Below are positions 7,367-15,888 of a stretch of DNA of 64,000 nucleotides, one piece after another. Made by a program: the position numbers and the translations under genes. Below the pieces are notes generated by a model that was not told the origin of the DNA, made no database searches, and saw nothing but the letters and a program-made list of their open reading frames with translations. Position 1 is the stretch's first letter. Each line of letters begins with the position of its first letter. Source of the DNA: Clostridia bacterium (GTDB lineage: Bacteria > Bacillota > Clostridia > Acetivibrionales > DSM-2933); NCBI GenBank assembly GCA_026416815.1, contig JAOAEJ010000023.1, forward strand, positions 124,001 through 188,000, read 5' to 3'.

Positions 7367-8173
7367 ATGGATAATAGGCCAATAGGTGTTTTTGATTCAG
7401 GTTTGGGTGGTCTTACGGTATTAAAGGAGATAACAGAGCTGATTCCAACGGAAAGTGTTGTGTACTTTGGTGACAGCGGTAGGGCTCCATATGGTATAAA
7501 ATCAAAAGAGACAATTGTTAAATATACCTTCCAGGATATAAGGTTTCTTTTGAACCAAGATATAAAAATGATTGTAATAGCGTGTAATACTGCCAGCGCA
7601 TATAGCTACGGTCTGGTGAAACACAACTTTGATATTCCCGTTGTTGAGGTTGTGCAGCCTGGTTCTGCTGCTGCGGTAAGGGAAACAAGGAATAATAAAA
7701 TAGGTATCATAGGTACGACTGCTACAATAAGCAGCGGTGTTTATGAGAAAGCTATAAGTAGTATAGATAATTCTATAGAGGTATATTCAAAAGCCTGCCC
7801 TCTTTTTGTACCATTGGTAGAAGAGGGATGGTGGGATAACGATATTGCATACAGAGTGGTGGAGGAGTATCTGATCCCCCTAAAAGAGAAGGGAATTGAC
7901 ACCCTGGTATTAGGATGTACACATTATCCCCTTTTGAAAAATACAATAGAAAAGGTTATGGGGGAAGAAGTAAAGCTTATCAATTCTGCCCTAGAGGTTG
8001 CAAAGGTAGTTGATAGGGTGATAAAGGAAACTGTAAGCGGCCGTGACGAAAAAATCAAGCCGGTATACAGGTATTATACTAGTGATAGTGTTGAGAAGTT
8101 TGAGTCTTTGGCAAGCTCATTGCTAAATAAGGAAATACATTCTGCCGAAAAAGTGGACATAGAGAAATATTAA
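7367..8173 (+). CDS. murI: Glutamate racemase
   Basis: 268 aa cofactor-independent racemase that supplies D-glutamate for peptidoglycan. Both catalytic cysteines are present: C73 in ACNTASA and C184 in LGCTHYPLL, with D10 in FDSGLGG and the GDSGRAPYG loop at 35-43. The length is normal. AGGGGG lies upstream of the ATG. The preceding 225 nt carries a small GCCGG/CCGGC hairpin but no clear terminator after ddl, so read-through from ddl is possible. Confidence 0.95.
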   Translation: MDNRPIGVFDSGLGGLTVLKEITELIPTESVVYFGDSGRAPYGIKSKETIVKYTFQDIRFLLNQDIKMIVIACNTASAYSYGLVKHNFDIPVVEVVQPGSAAAVRETRNNKIGIIGTTATISSGVYEKAISSIDNSIEVYSKACPLFVPLVEEGWWDNDIAYRVVEEYLIPLKEKGIDTLVLGCTHYPLLKNTIEKVMGEEVKLINSALEVAKVVDRVIKETVSGRDEKIKPVYRYYTSDSVEKFESLASSLLNKEIHSAEKVDIEKY

Positions 8174-8438
8174 ACTCAATGTATATAAATTGCGAAAAAG
8201 AATCTACAACGAAGTTCTCCATAAATCTTTTTTGTAATTTGTTACCTTAAGTTATATTGCGATGATCAAATTTTTCCATGTAATATCATTATCGCGGCTT
8301 ATATAGCTGCTTTGCTTCAAAATCTTCTTTGCTAAGTATTGTACAAGCAGTAAACTGTAAATGTTTTAATATTGATTGTTTGCTTTAAAGGTAGTTAAAT
8401 ACAACAGAAAAAGTAATTTGAATTAATATATTGTCATT

Positions 8439-8544
8439 TATAGATGGTTTAGGTTAAACTTAGTGATTGACTGATAGGGAAAAATCTGTGGTAAGTGATG
8501 ATTGCCTCTTGGTCATAAATCACTTTCAACATAAACTATCTATA
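8439..8544. repeat. Hairpin element family 1, copy a (divergent)
   Basis: It starts TAGATGGTTTAGGTTAAAC TTAGTGATT and ends AAATCACTTTCAACATAAACTATCTATA, the same inverted-repeat plan as copies b and c at 10.9 and 34.7 kb but with a diverged centre. The gap 8174-8651 holds only this; I see no T-box or other riboswitch before the ywiB-argS pair. Confidence 0.65.
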
Positions 8545-8651
8545 TAGAGATAGATGTCGTGAATAATCCTTTAAGAGGGTCAGGGATGGCAGACTTAATC
8601 AACAGGTATGACAAAAATATATGGGCCGACCGACTAAGGAGGTATATGCTA

Positions 8652-9119
8652 ATGGGCAAAAACGTAATTATTTCAGTAAAGGGTATTCAGACCTCGGATA
8701 ATCATGATACTAATAGGCTTGAACTTGTTACCGAAGGGAAATACTATAAAAAAGGCGATGCTTACTTTGTAACTTATAAGGAAAGTGAAGTTACCGGGAT
8801 GGAGGGAACCACCACTACTGTTAAAGTTACCGACGGAATGGTGACACTTATGAGGTTTGGCTCAGTCAACTCCCAATTTATCTTTCAACAGGGGCAGAAG
8901 CATGTTTCTTACTACGACACCACTTATGGATCTTTTACAATTGGGGTTTTGGCTAGTGAGGTAAATATCAAGGTTGATGACAATGGTGGGGAAATCCAAG
9001 TGGGTTATCAGCTTGAAATAGATAATCAAAAGTCGGGAGAAAATGATTTTCATATGTTTATAAGAGAGGTAGGACATACTAATGACAAATTTAGTAGAGA
9101 ATGTAACTCAGCAAATTAA
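8652..9119 (+). CDS. DUF1934 / YwiB-like beta-barrel protein
   Basis: 155 aa, starting MGKNVIISVKGIQ. AAGGAGG at 8636-8642 is 9 nt before ATG 8652; ATG 8646 is only 3 nt away and the frame open from 8559 has no site. The beta-rich sequence (LVTEGKYYKKGDAYFVTYKESE, split here for length) and the neighbourhood fit DUF1934. In Bacillus, ywiB also lies directly before argS. The 3' end overlaps argS by 38 nt, so the two are translationally coupled. The molecular function of the family is unknown to me. Confidence 0.85.
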   Translation: MGKNVIISVKGIQTSDNHDTNRLELVTEGKYYKKGDAYFVTYKESEVTGMEGTTTTVKVTDGMVTLMRFGSVNSQFIFQQGQKHVSYYDTTYGSFTIGVLASEVNIKVDDNGGEIQVGYQLEIDNQKSGENDFHMFIREVGHTNDKFSRECNSAN

Positions 9120-10776
9120 AAGTGTTATAAGACAATCCCTTTCAAAAGCTATAGCAAATGGGGAGATACCTGAGGTTGAAGTTCCTGAAATATCTATTGA
9201 GGTTCCAAGGGAAAAAGGGCATGGGGACTTTTCAACCAATATAGCAATGCAGGTTACAAAACAGGCTAAAAAAGCCCCAAGGCAGATAGCAGAAATCTTA
9301 ATAAAAAATATGGATACCAGTAATACATATATAGATGGGATAGAATGTGCCGGCCCCGGTTTTATAAATTTTCGCCTGAATAACGCATGGCTTTATGCTG
9401 CCTTGAAGGGTATCCAGACCGATAAGGAAAACTACGGCAGAATCGACATAGGAAACGGACGGAAGGTAATGGTGGAGTTTGTAAGTGCAAACCCCACAGG
9501 GCCGTTACATATGGGCAACGCCAGAGGCGGAGCGCTTGGTGATTGCATAGCAAGCGTGCTGGATGCGGCAGGCTACGATGTTACCCGTGAATTTTATGTT
9601 AATGATGCAGGTAACCAGATTGAAAAGTTCGGTATATCCCTTGAAGCGAGATACATACAGCTGCTTAAGGGGGAAGATGCGATTGTATTCCCTGAGGACG
9701 GATACCAAGGGGAAGATATAATAGATCACATGAAGGACTATATTTCAGCCAACGGGGACAAGTTGCTGGACGTTGAATCGGCTGAGAGACGCAGGATACT
9801 TGTAGAATATGCCCTTCCAAAGAATATTGAAAGAATCAAGGCAGGCCTTGAGAGTTATGGAGTCAAATACGATGTTTGGTTCTCTGAAAAATCCCTGTAT
9901 GACAGCGGAGAACTGAAGGAAACCCTTGAAATACTGAAGGAGAAAGATTGTACGATTGAAAATGAGGGTGCTACGTGGATTAAGGCCTCAGTACTTGGTG
10001 CTGAAAAGGATGAGGTTTTGGTAAGGAATAACGGTATTCCTACCTACTTTGCTGCGGATATCGCCTATCACAGGAATAAATTCTTGAAGCGAAACTTTGA
10101 TTGGGTTATAAACCTGTGGGGCGCTGACCACCATGGTCATGTAGGTAGGATGAAGGGTGCAGTTTCATCTATGGGTATAGACCCTGATAAGCTTGATGTG
10201 GTATTGTTCCAGCTGGTACGACTATATAGAAACGGTGAAATAGCAAGAATGTCCAAAAGGACCGGACGAGCTATATCATTAACCGACCTTCTTGATGAAG
10301 TAGGCAGAGATGCAGCGAGATTTTTCTTCAATATGAAAGCATCAGGAAGCCACTTGGATTTTGACCTTGACCTTGCAGTTAAGCAGTCCAATGATAATCC
10401 TGTTTTCTATGTACAGTATGCCCATGCCAGGATATGCAGCATGCTTAAAATCCTTGAAGGTGAAGGGGTTACTGTGCCTGCTGCCGATTCGGTTAATCTT
10501 GAACTGCTTCAGAAGGCCGAAGAGCTTGAACTCATTAAGAGGCTGGCGGAATACCCTGAAGAGATAAGGATATCTGCCCAGACTCTCGAACCAAGCAGGC
10601 TCACACGTTATGTAATGGATGTGGCCGGCCTCTTCCACAGCTTCTATAATGCATGCAGGGTAAAGGGCGAGGAAGAAAACATAATGAAAGCAAGAGTAGT
10701 GCTTGTAGACAGTGCGAGAATAGTTATCAAAAATGTTTTGCAGCTGCTTAGTATATCAGCTCCCGAAAGGATGTAG
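9082..10776 (+). CDS. argS: Arginyl-tRNA synthetase
   Basis: 564 aa class I synthetase charging tRNA-Arg. It has an N-terminal Arg-S domain (~1-90), the HIGH-type signature PTGPLHMGNARGG (~137-149), the KMSKS equivalent RMSKRTGR (~390) and the C-terminal DALR anticodon-binding domain (QYAHARICSM onward, ending LSISAPERM). The start lies inside the end of the ywiB-like gene. No T-box leader is visible. A strong terminator follows. Confidence 0.97.
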   Translation: MTNLVENVTQQIKSVIRQSLSKAIANGEIPEVEVPEISIEVPREKGHGDFSTNIAMQVTKQAKKAPRQIAEILIKNMDTSNTYIDGIECAGPGFINFRLNNAWLYAALKGIQTDKENYGRIDIGNGRKVMVEFVSANPTGPLHMGNARGGALGDCIASVLDAAGYDVTREFYVNDAGNQIEKFGISLEARYIQLLKGEDAIVFPEDGYQGEDIIDHMKDYISANGDKLLDVESAERRRILVEYALPKNIERIKAGLESYGVKYDVWFSEKSLYDSGELKETLEILKEKDCTIENEGATWIKASVLGAEKDEVLVRNNGIPTYFAADIAYHRNKFLKRNFDWVINLWGADHHGHVGRMKGAVSSMGIDPDKLDVVLFQLVRLYRNGEIARMSKRTGRAISLTDLLDEVGRDAARFFFNMKASGSHLDFDLDLAVKQSNDNPVFYVQYAHARICSMLKILEGEGVTVPAADSVNLELLQKAEELELIKRLAEYPEEIRISAQTLEPSRLTRYVMDVAGLFHSFYNACRVKGEEENIMKARVVLVDSARIVIKNVLQLLSISAPERM

Positions 10777-10837
10777 AATAAGCGTTTGCATAAAATTTCT
10801 AATATTACAGTTTGATTACTAAAATAAACAAACTGCT

Positions 10838-10874
10838 AAAAATAGCCGATATAGTTGATGCGGCTATTTTTTTT
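10838..10874 (+). terminator. Intrinsic terminator after argS
   Basis: AAAATAGCCG pairs with CGGCTATTTT around a 12-nt loop, and the 3' arm continues into a T tract. Confidence 0.85.
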
Positions 10875-10920
10875 ATGTATGCTAAAATTATTGAACCTCT
10901 TAACGAATTTATATAGTAAA

Positions 10921-11020
10921 GATAGTTTACTGTAAACTTAGTGATTTCCAGTTAGGCAATGAGCTGTGGTAAATGCGATTTGCCTAACTGGATAAAATCA
11001 CTTTTACAGTAAACTATCTA
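10921..11020. repeat. Hairpin element family 1, copy b
   Basis: The ~100 nt fold into a single long hairpin: GATAGTTTACTGTAAA/TTTACAGTAAACTATC outside, AGTGATTT/AAATCACT in the middle and CCAGTTAGGCAA/TTGCCTAACTGG near the loop. It is nearly identical to copy c (34655-34756). It has no coding capacity and ends ~90 nt before the SLH gene. Confidence 0.85.
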
Positions 11021-11108
11021 CAGATACAGCAATTAAAGTTAAAATACCGCATTTGCAGTAAACAACCCTTGGTAAGTATAAATACATATCGGATTGGATG
11101 GGAGAAAT

Positions 11109-14100
11109 ATGGTTTTTAATAAAATCAAGCTAAAGAAAGTCAAGTTTATATCTCTGCTGCTAGCAGCAGCCATAGCTTTTCCCGGTTCACTGGCTAGTGT
11201 TGAATCGGCAAACGAGACTCCGGAGTTTACATATTCAGGTGTCAAAAATGCAACGGTTGTTTTAAATAATATAGACTATACAGATGTCAAAAACTCCAAT
11301 ACATGGGCTAAGGAAGCTATCTATGAGACAGGAGCTTTGGATATAGTAAAAAGCTATGGAGACAGGCAGTTTAGAATAAAAAACACCGTAACAAAGCAGC
11401 AGGCAATTGCAATTGCCCTCAGTGCAGCAGGTAGGGAGGCAGAGGCTAGGAAGGCTGGCGAGGATTTGAACAACTTAAGGTCTTCACAAGAAAAGAAAAG
11501 GGATTCACTGGAGATTCTATTCGATGGATACCTGAAGCTAGCAGCAGACGGCGGGCTTATTAGTGAGCAAAATCTGACCGATGCTCTTGCGAAAACCACC
11601 TCAAATTTAACCCCATCAAGTTTTAACAGGAGTGCTCCGGCAACAAGGCAAGAAATGGCCTACTGGCTTGCAATGTCATTAAAATTGAAACCTATGCAGG
11701 ATCAGAAGATATATAACAATTTTAGAGATTGGTCCAGTATAGACTCAGAAAAAGTTCCATACATAGAAGCTATACTCCAAAACAATATAATGAGCGGAGA
11801 TGCCAACGGACGTTTTAATCCTGGACAGCTCATTAACCGGGAGCAGGTTGCCCAGATAGTCAAAAATGCTGAGGACAGCATACTGCCCTTGTTAAAGATG
11901 GAAAAGAAAACCGGCACTGTTGAGGCGGTAAGTGGATTTAGGGATATGACCCAGGGCAAAAATGTAAAAGTAGATGTCTTCAATGTGAGAAATATTAACG
12001 GAAAGCTCCATCACATAATTGTAGAAATTCCCCAAGGTACAAGCAGTACTAAAAATGAACAGAATGGCGGTGCAGTACCGCAGACCGATAAGGATTTGAT
12101 TGTGTACAGAGACGGTAAAATAGGCAAAAGCAGCCTTCTTAAGACTGGCGACAGGATAGATTACATAGTATCACCGGATAAATCGATTAGATATGTTAAA
12201 GTAATTTCCAGCGTATATGATACCAAGTATATAGTTGCACAGGTAAACAGTATTACCCCTTCGAGTCTGACAATAAAAGTGGCTAAGCTTTTAAAGCTTG
12301 ACTATCCAGAGATAGATATGACAAAGGAGAATGTTTCATTTAATACCGATGGACAACTGGAAGAAGCTTATAGATACAGCAGCAGTGTTGCAGTTTCGGT
12401 AAATGGGCGTAAGATAGATATTAATAAGCTGCAGCCTGGCTTAATGGTGCTGATGACAGTAAAAAATAATGTTGTAGTAGATATTAAGGATATTGAAGTT
12501 GGCAGTGATGGAGAAGGGGGAGTTGTAAAAGGAATAGTTGAGGATAACAATCCCCAGTTGGGATATATAACTCTATTTAACGAGGACGGGACTACTGGCA
12601 GCCTCGACGGGGTATCACAGGGAACTTTGTTACGTACATACAACTATACAAACCAGAACAATATAGACGCTTTTAAAAACCACAAGAAAGCGAAAATAGA
12701 GGATATTGAACCTGGAGATACGGTTTTCCTGAAGCTTGATGAGGATATGGATGTTATATCAATCAGTGGCGTGGATAACTACACGGTAAAATACGCTAAA
12801 GTAAAATCCAAAAGAGCAAAAAATATTGCGGTAGAGTATGACAATGGTGTGCAGCAGGTACTGGCGATAGACAGCAGTGTACTTATAACTTCAGACAATG
12901 CAATAGTTAAATATGACAGACTAAAGGATGGAGACAGGGTAAAACTGCTCCTGCATATCACCGATAAATTTACAAAAGTAAAAGAGATAGCTATAGAGGG
13001 TGACGAAAACTTCATTACCGGCATTTATAAAGGTAAAATTTCGTATATAAACGATATGTCCAACACTTTGGTGGCAGAAGACCTTCAAATGTTTGATAGG
13101 GGTCGGTGGGTTAGAATTGACCACAAGGGATTGAAAGGTATAAAGCTTTCGGACGAGTACAGTATGTTCTTTGATAATAGACAGGTAGATATTAATAACG
13201 TAAACAAATACTTGAAAAACAGTGAGGCCTATATTGCAGTTCAAAAAGACTACGGCGGTGCAGAGCTAGCAGCCTTTGTATCCGTAAGGAGCCAAGATGA
13301 CGCAGAGGTTATATATGATGACAGTGTTACCGAATCAGTTCCCGGTTCCGGCGAGTTTAACCTCAGTAAGGAAACCGATACCATCAAATACGGAGAGGGA
13401 ACAATTGTAATTAAGAATGGAAGGATGATTGCCGGCGGCAGTATATCCATGGACGATACTGCTTATGTTGTGGCAAACAGAAGCTATGACAGCGAAGAAT
13501 TCAATGCAGGTATTGTGCAAATCAATGAAAGGTCAAGTGTAGAATTTGTACAAATTTATCGTGCAAGGATAAAACAGATAAACAAAGGAAAAGACTTTGC
13601 TGTTGAGTCCTACTCAAAGCTAAACGGGACGTCGTGGGATTTTTCCAATACGCCTAAGACCTTTAAGCTTACAGGTGACACAAGGATTATTGACGATGCA
13701 GGTATAGTGAATCAGAGAGACTTTGTAGGCTACGGCTCCAATAGCTATGTCAACAGGACGGTATATATCGTGGCGGACAATACCAATGCACTTATGGTGA
13801 ACACTGCACCTTACGGGGTTTACAGTGCTAAAGGTGAGATTTATGATATTACAGGTATGACTATAGGTGAAGAGGGCAGTATTACTCAAGAGCCAACCGG
13901 AATTGCACTTTATAATGCCAGGGTTTACAACCCGTCAAGCCGTATGTGGGTAGACAGTAAGGATATGACGTTGAAGATTTTAACCAACAGCATTATCATT
14001 AAGGATAAAAAAATTGCAAAACCATCCGATCTAAAGAAGGGAGACAGGGTAAGGATAATCAAAAAAGATGAAAAAGACACCGGAGATGCTTATATAATAA

Positions 14101-14114
14101 TGGTTGAGGAGTAA
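11109..14114 (+). CDS. SLH-domain surface protein, large
   Basis: 1001 aa secreted protein. The signal peptide is MVFNKIKLKKVKF plus a hydrophobic core ending near LASVESA. Two SLH-like repeats near the N-terminus (about residues 45-110 and 185-260, the latter with SGDANGRFNPGQLINREQVA) should bind secondary cell-wall polymer. The remaining ~700 residues are beta-rich, with repeated GDRV/KLLL and VKDIE strands, and of unknown function. The start is ATG 11109, just after GGGAG at 11100-11104; an in-frame TTG at 11094 overlaps that site. It is followed by an element, another SLH gene and a secreted protease, forming a surface cluster. Confidence 0.85.
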   Translation: MVFNKIKLKKVKFISLLLAAAIAFPGSLASVESANETPEFTYSGVKNATVVLNNIDYTDVKNSNTWAKEAIYETGALDIVKSYGDRQFRIKNTVTKQQAIAIALSAAGREAEARKAGEDLNNLRSSQEKKRDSLEILFDGYLKLAADGGLISEQNLTDALAKTTSNLTPSSFNRSAPATRQEMAYWLAMSLKLKPMQDQKIYNNFRDWSSIDSEKVPYIEAILQNNIMSGDANGRFNPGQLINREQVAQIVKNAEDSILPLLKMEKKTGTVEAVSGFRDMTQGKNVKVDVFNVRNINGKLHHIIVEIPQGTSSTKNEQNGGAVPQTDKDLIVYRDGKIGKSSLLKTGDRIDYIVSPDKSIRYVKVISSVYDTKYIVAQVNSITPSSLTIKVAKLLKLDYPEIDMTKENVSFNTDGQLEEAYRYSSSVAVSVNGRKIDINKLQPGLMVLMTVKNNVVVDIKDIEVGSDGEGGVVKGIVEDNNPQLGYITLFNEDGTTGSLDGVSQGTLLRTYNYTNQNNIDAFKNHKKAKIEDIEPGDTVFLKLDEDMDVISISGVDNYTVKYAKVKSKRAKNIAVEYDNGVQQVLAIDSSVLITSDNAIVKYDRLKDGDRVKLLLHITDKFTKVKEIAIEGDENFITGIYKGKISYINDMSNTLVAEDLQMFDRGRWVRIDHKGLKGIKLSDEYSMFFDNRQVDINNVNKYLKNSEAYIAVQKDYGGAELAAFVSVRSQDDAEVIYDDSVTESVPGSGEFNLSKETDTIKYGEGTIVIKNGRMIAGGSISMDDTAYVVANRSYDSEEFNAGIVQINERSSVEFVQIYRARIKQINKGKDFAVESYSKLNGTSWDFSNTPKTFKLTGDTRIIDDAGIVNQRDFVGYGSNSYVNRTVYIVADNTNALMVNTAPYGVYSAKGEIYDITGMTIGEEGSITQEPTGIALYNARVYNPSSRMWVDSKDMTLKILTNSIIIKDKKIAKPSDLKKGDRVRIIKKDEKDTGDAYIIMVEE

Positions 14115-14131
14115 CCGGGCGTAAGTATATT

Positions 14132-14286
14132 CTATGTAGACAACGAACTTTAAAACTAATAATTGGGGGTGCAGGGGGCGATAGCCCACCTGATGGCCGC
14201 AACGCGGCCAAATAAAAGTTTCCCGCCCGTGGGGCGGGGCAGGGGTGGGGGTAAAACATTTTTACTTTAGAGTTCGATATCTATAA
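14132..14286 (+). repeat. GC-rich dispersed element, copy A
   Basis: The termini TATGTAGACAACGAACTTTAA and TTAGAGTTCGATATCTATA are imperfect inverted repeats. The core is strikingly GC-rich, with three hairpins: GGGC/GCCC (14176-14187), GGCCGC/GCGGCC (14195-14209) and CCCGCCC/GGGCGGG (14222-14238). Copy B lies at 23.8 kb on the other strand with compensating substitutions, and a degenerate copy at 1.2-1.6 kb. It fills the gap between the two SLH genes. Confidence 0.8.
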
Positions 14287-14318
14287 TACCCTGACCTTTT
14301 AAAGTGGAGGTAAATAAG

Positions 14319-15857
14319 ATGAAAAATAAAGTGAGAGTTAGATCGTTACTATGCATACTTTTAATTATAGCATTAGTTATACCTGGGGTTGGAGCAAGTG
14401 CCAGGATAGGGGACTCGGGCTATGAGGGGGGGATATCCTCCGGTGAGGCTCCCGGTAAAATAGTTTATGAGTATCAGGAAGTGTGTTTTCTAAGCGGTGA
14501 GCCAATTGTCTTCAAAGGTGATCTTAGAATTGTAAAATCAATGAAGCAGGATAGCATTACAACAACTTACGGATATACTTTGAAGAACCTGGATAAATCG
14601 GCTACTCTTTCGAGATCGCTTGTCTATAGTACAAAGGTTTCTAATAAGGAAAGCGGGCAGAAGATAGAGGAAACTACCCTTTCAAAGTTTAGTGAAGTTG
14701 TCAAAATCGATAAGAACACATATACTTTGAAAAACTATGATTTTTCCCGCTCAAATATAGTTGATCAAAGACCTGCTATAAACTATTATGCGGGTGATAT
14801 ATGGGGAAGAAAAACCTACCAGACAGGGACAGGTACCAATGTAGGGACAATAACTGTAGATATAACAGGAAGCTTCTATGGATATGACCAATATTGGGGT
14901 ACTACCGAGGTGGAAACTTTAAACTACATGCTACAAAGTGAACAGAAAAAAGGACAGGAAGTTGATAAGTGGGGAGGCACTGCAAGTGTAACGCTGTCAT
15001 CCACTACAACAAAGCAGCTTAAATACGTAGAAAACAAACCCGGCAGCATGAGCTTCAACGGTGGATATATACAGACACAATACAATAACAGTATACTTGA
15101 GTACAGCTGCAGGCTGCCTGAGTTTGATAAGAATGGAGTTTCTACCGATAAAATGCTCGATAAAAAGAGCAGCTTGAAACTCGAAACCTTCCCTGTGCAG
15201 ACAAGGCTGCCGGTACCAAACCTCAAGCATCTGAGAGGGCATTGGGCGGAAAATAATATAAATATTCTCTACAGCCTTGAAGTTTTTAAGGGAAATGATT
15301 CATCGTTCAATCCCGAGCAGTACATGACCAGGGCTGAGTTTGCAGCGGCTATTGCAGCAGCAGCCAAGGAAGTGCCGCTTGACCCGGCACTGGTACCAAA
15401 AAGTACGGGAAGCAGTTCTTCCAAGAAGACGACAAAAGAAAAGCCTGTTTCTCCCTTTAAGGATGTAGCTGTAGAAAGTACGTACTTCAGTCAGATAGAG
15501 AGTGTATATAAGCGGGGAATAATGAGCGGAAAGGCAGGTAACAATTTTGCACCGAATGAGGTGATTACCGTTGCAGATGCCATCACGGTATTTATAGGTG
15601 CCCTTGGTTTGCAAGGATTGGCGCCCAATCCGGCTCCGGTATTGCAGTACAAGGACAACGACCGTATACCTGCCTATTCAAGAAATGCACTCTATGTTGC
15701 AGATAAAATCGGACTTATACCCGATGACAAAAAAGGCTACCTGAATCCTACGGATAAAGTGACAAAGGCAAGGGCTGCTATACTGTTAAACAGCTTTATA
15801 AGTTACATGCGCGACGGCATTAGGAAGGATTACAGGGAAAGGATAGTTAACTATTAA
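14319..15857 (+). CDS. SLH-domain protein with three C-terminal repeats
   Basis: 512 aa. The signal peptide begins MKNKVRVRSLLCILLIIAL and ends around VGAS. A ~280-residue beta-rich region of unknown family follows, and then three SLH repeats: LRGHWAENNINILYSLEVFKG, then PFKDVAVESTYFSQIESVYK with FAPNEVITVADA, then RIPAYSRNALYVADKIGLIP with LNPTDKVTKARAA. A Ser/Lys linker separates repeats 1 and 2. The start is fixed by GGAGG at 14306-14310, 8 nt before ATG 14319. It is followed closely (31 nt) by the S41 protease gene, so the two are likely one operon. Confidence 0.85.
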   Translation: MKNKVRVRSLLCILLIIALVIPGVGASARIGDSGYEGGISSGEAPGKIVYEYQEVCFLSGEPIVFKGDLRIVKSMKQDSITTTYGYTLKNLDKSATLSRSLVYSTKVSNKESGQKIEETTLSKFSEVVKIDKNTYTLKNYDFSRSNIVDQRPAINYYAGDIWGRKTYQTGTGTNVGTITVDITGSFYGYDQYWGTTEVETLNYMLQSEQKKGQEVDKWGGTASVTLSSTTTKQLKYVENKPGSMSFNGGYIQTQYNNSILEYSCRLPEFDKNGVSTDKMLDKKSSLKLETFPVQTRLPVPNLKHLRGHWAENNINILYSLEVFKGNDSSFNPEQYMTRAEFAAAIAAAAKEVPLDPALVPKSTGSSSSKKTTKEKPVSPFKDVAVESTYFSQIESVYKRGIMSGKAGNNFAPNEVITVADAITVFIGALGLQGLAPNPAPVLQYKDNDRIPAYSRNALYVADKIGLIPDDKKGYLNPTDKVTKARAAILLNSFISYMRDGIRKDYRERIVNY

Positions 15858-15888
15858 TTATAAAAAAAGCTGATAAAGGGGAATAAAT

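Noticed and set aside
8174..8651. T-box leader before argS
   Set aside because: No AGGGTGGNACCGCG-like antiterminator bulge or specifier arrangement; the gap holds a hairpin repeat.
14132..14286. Guide-RNA (HEARO/omega RNA) of an IscB or TnpB element
   Set aside because: The size and GC hairpins are suggestive, but there is no nuclease gene in the window and I cannot match conserved motifs; left unclassified.
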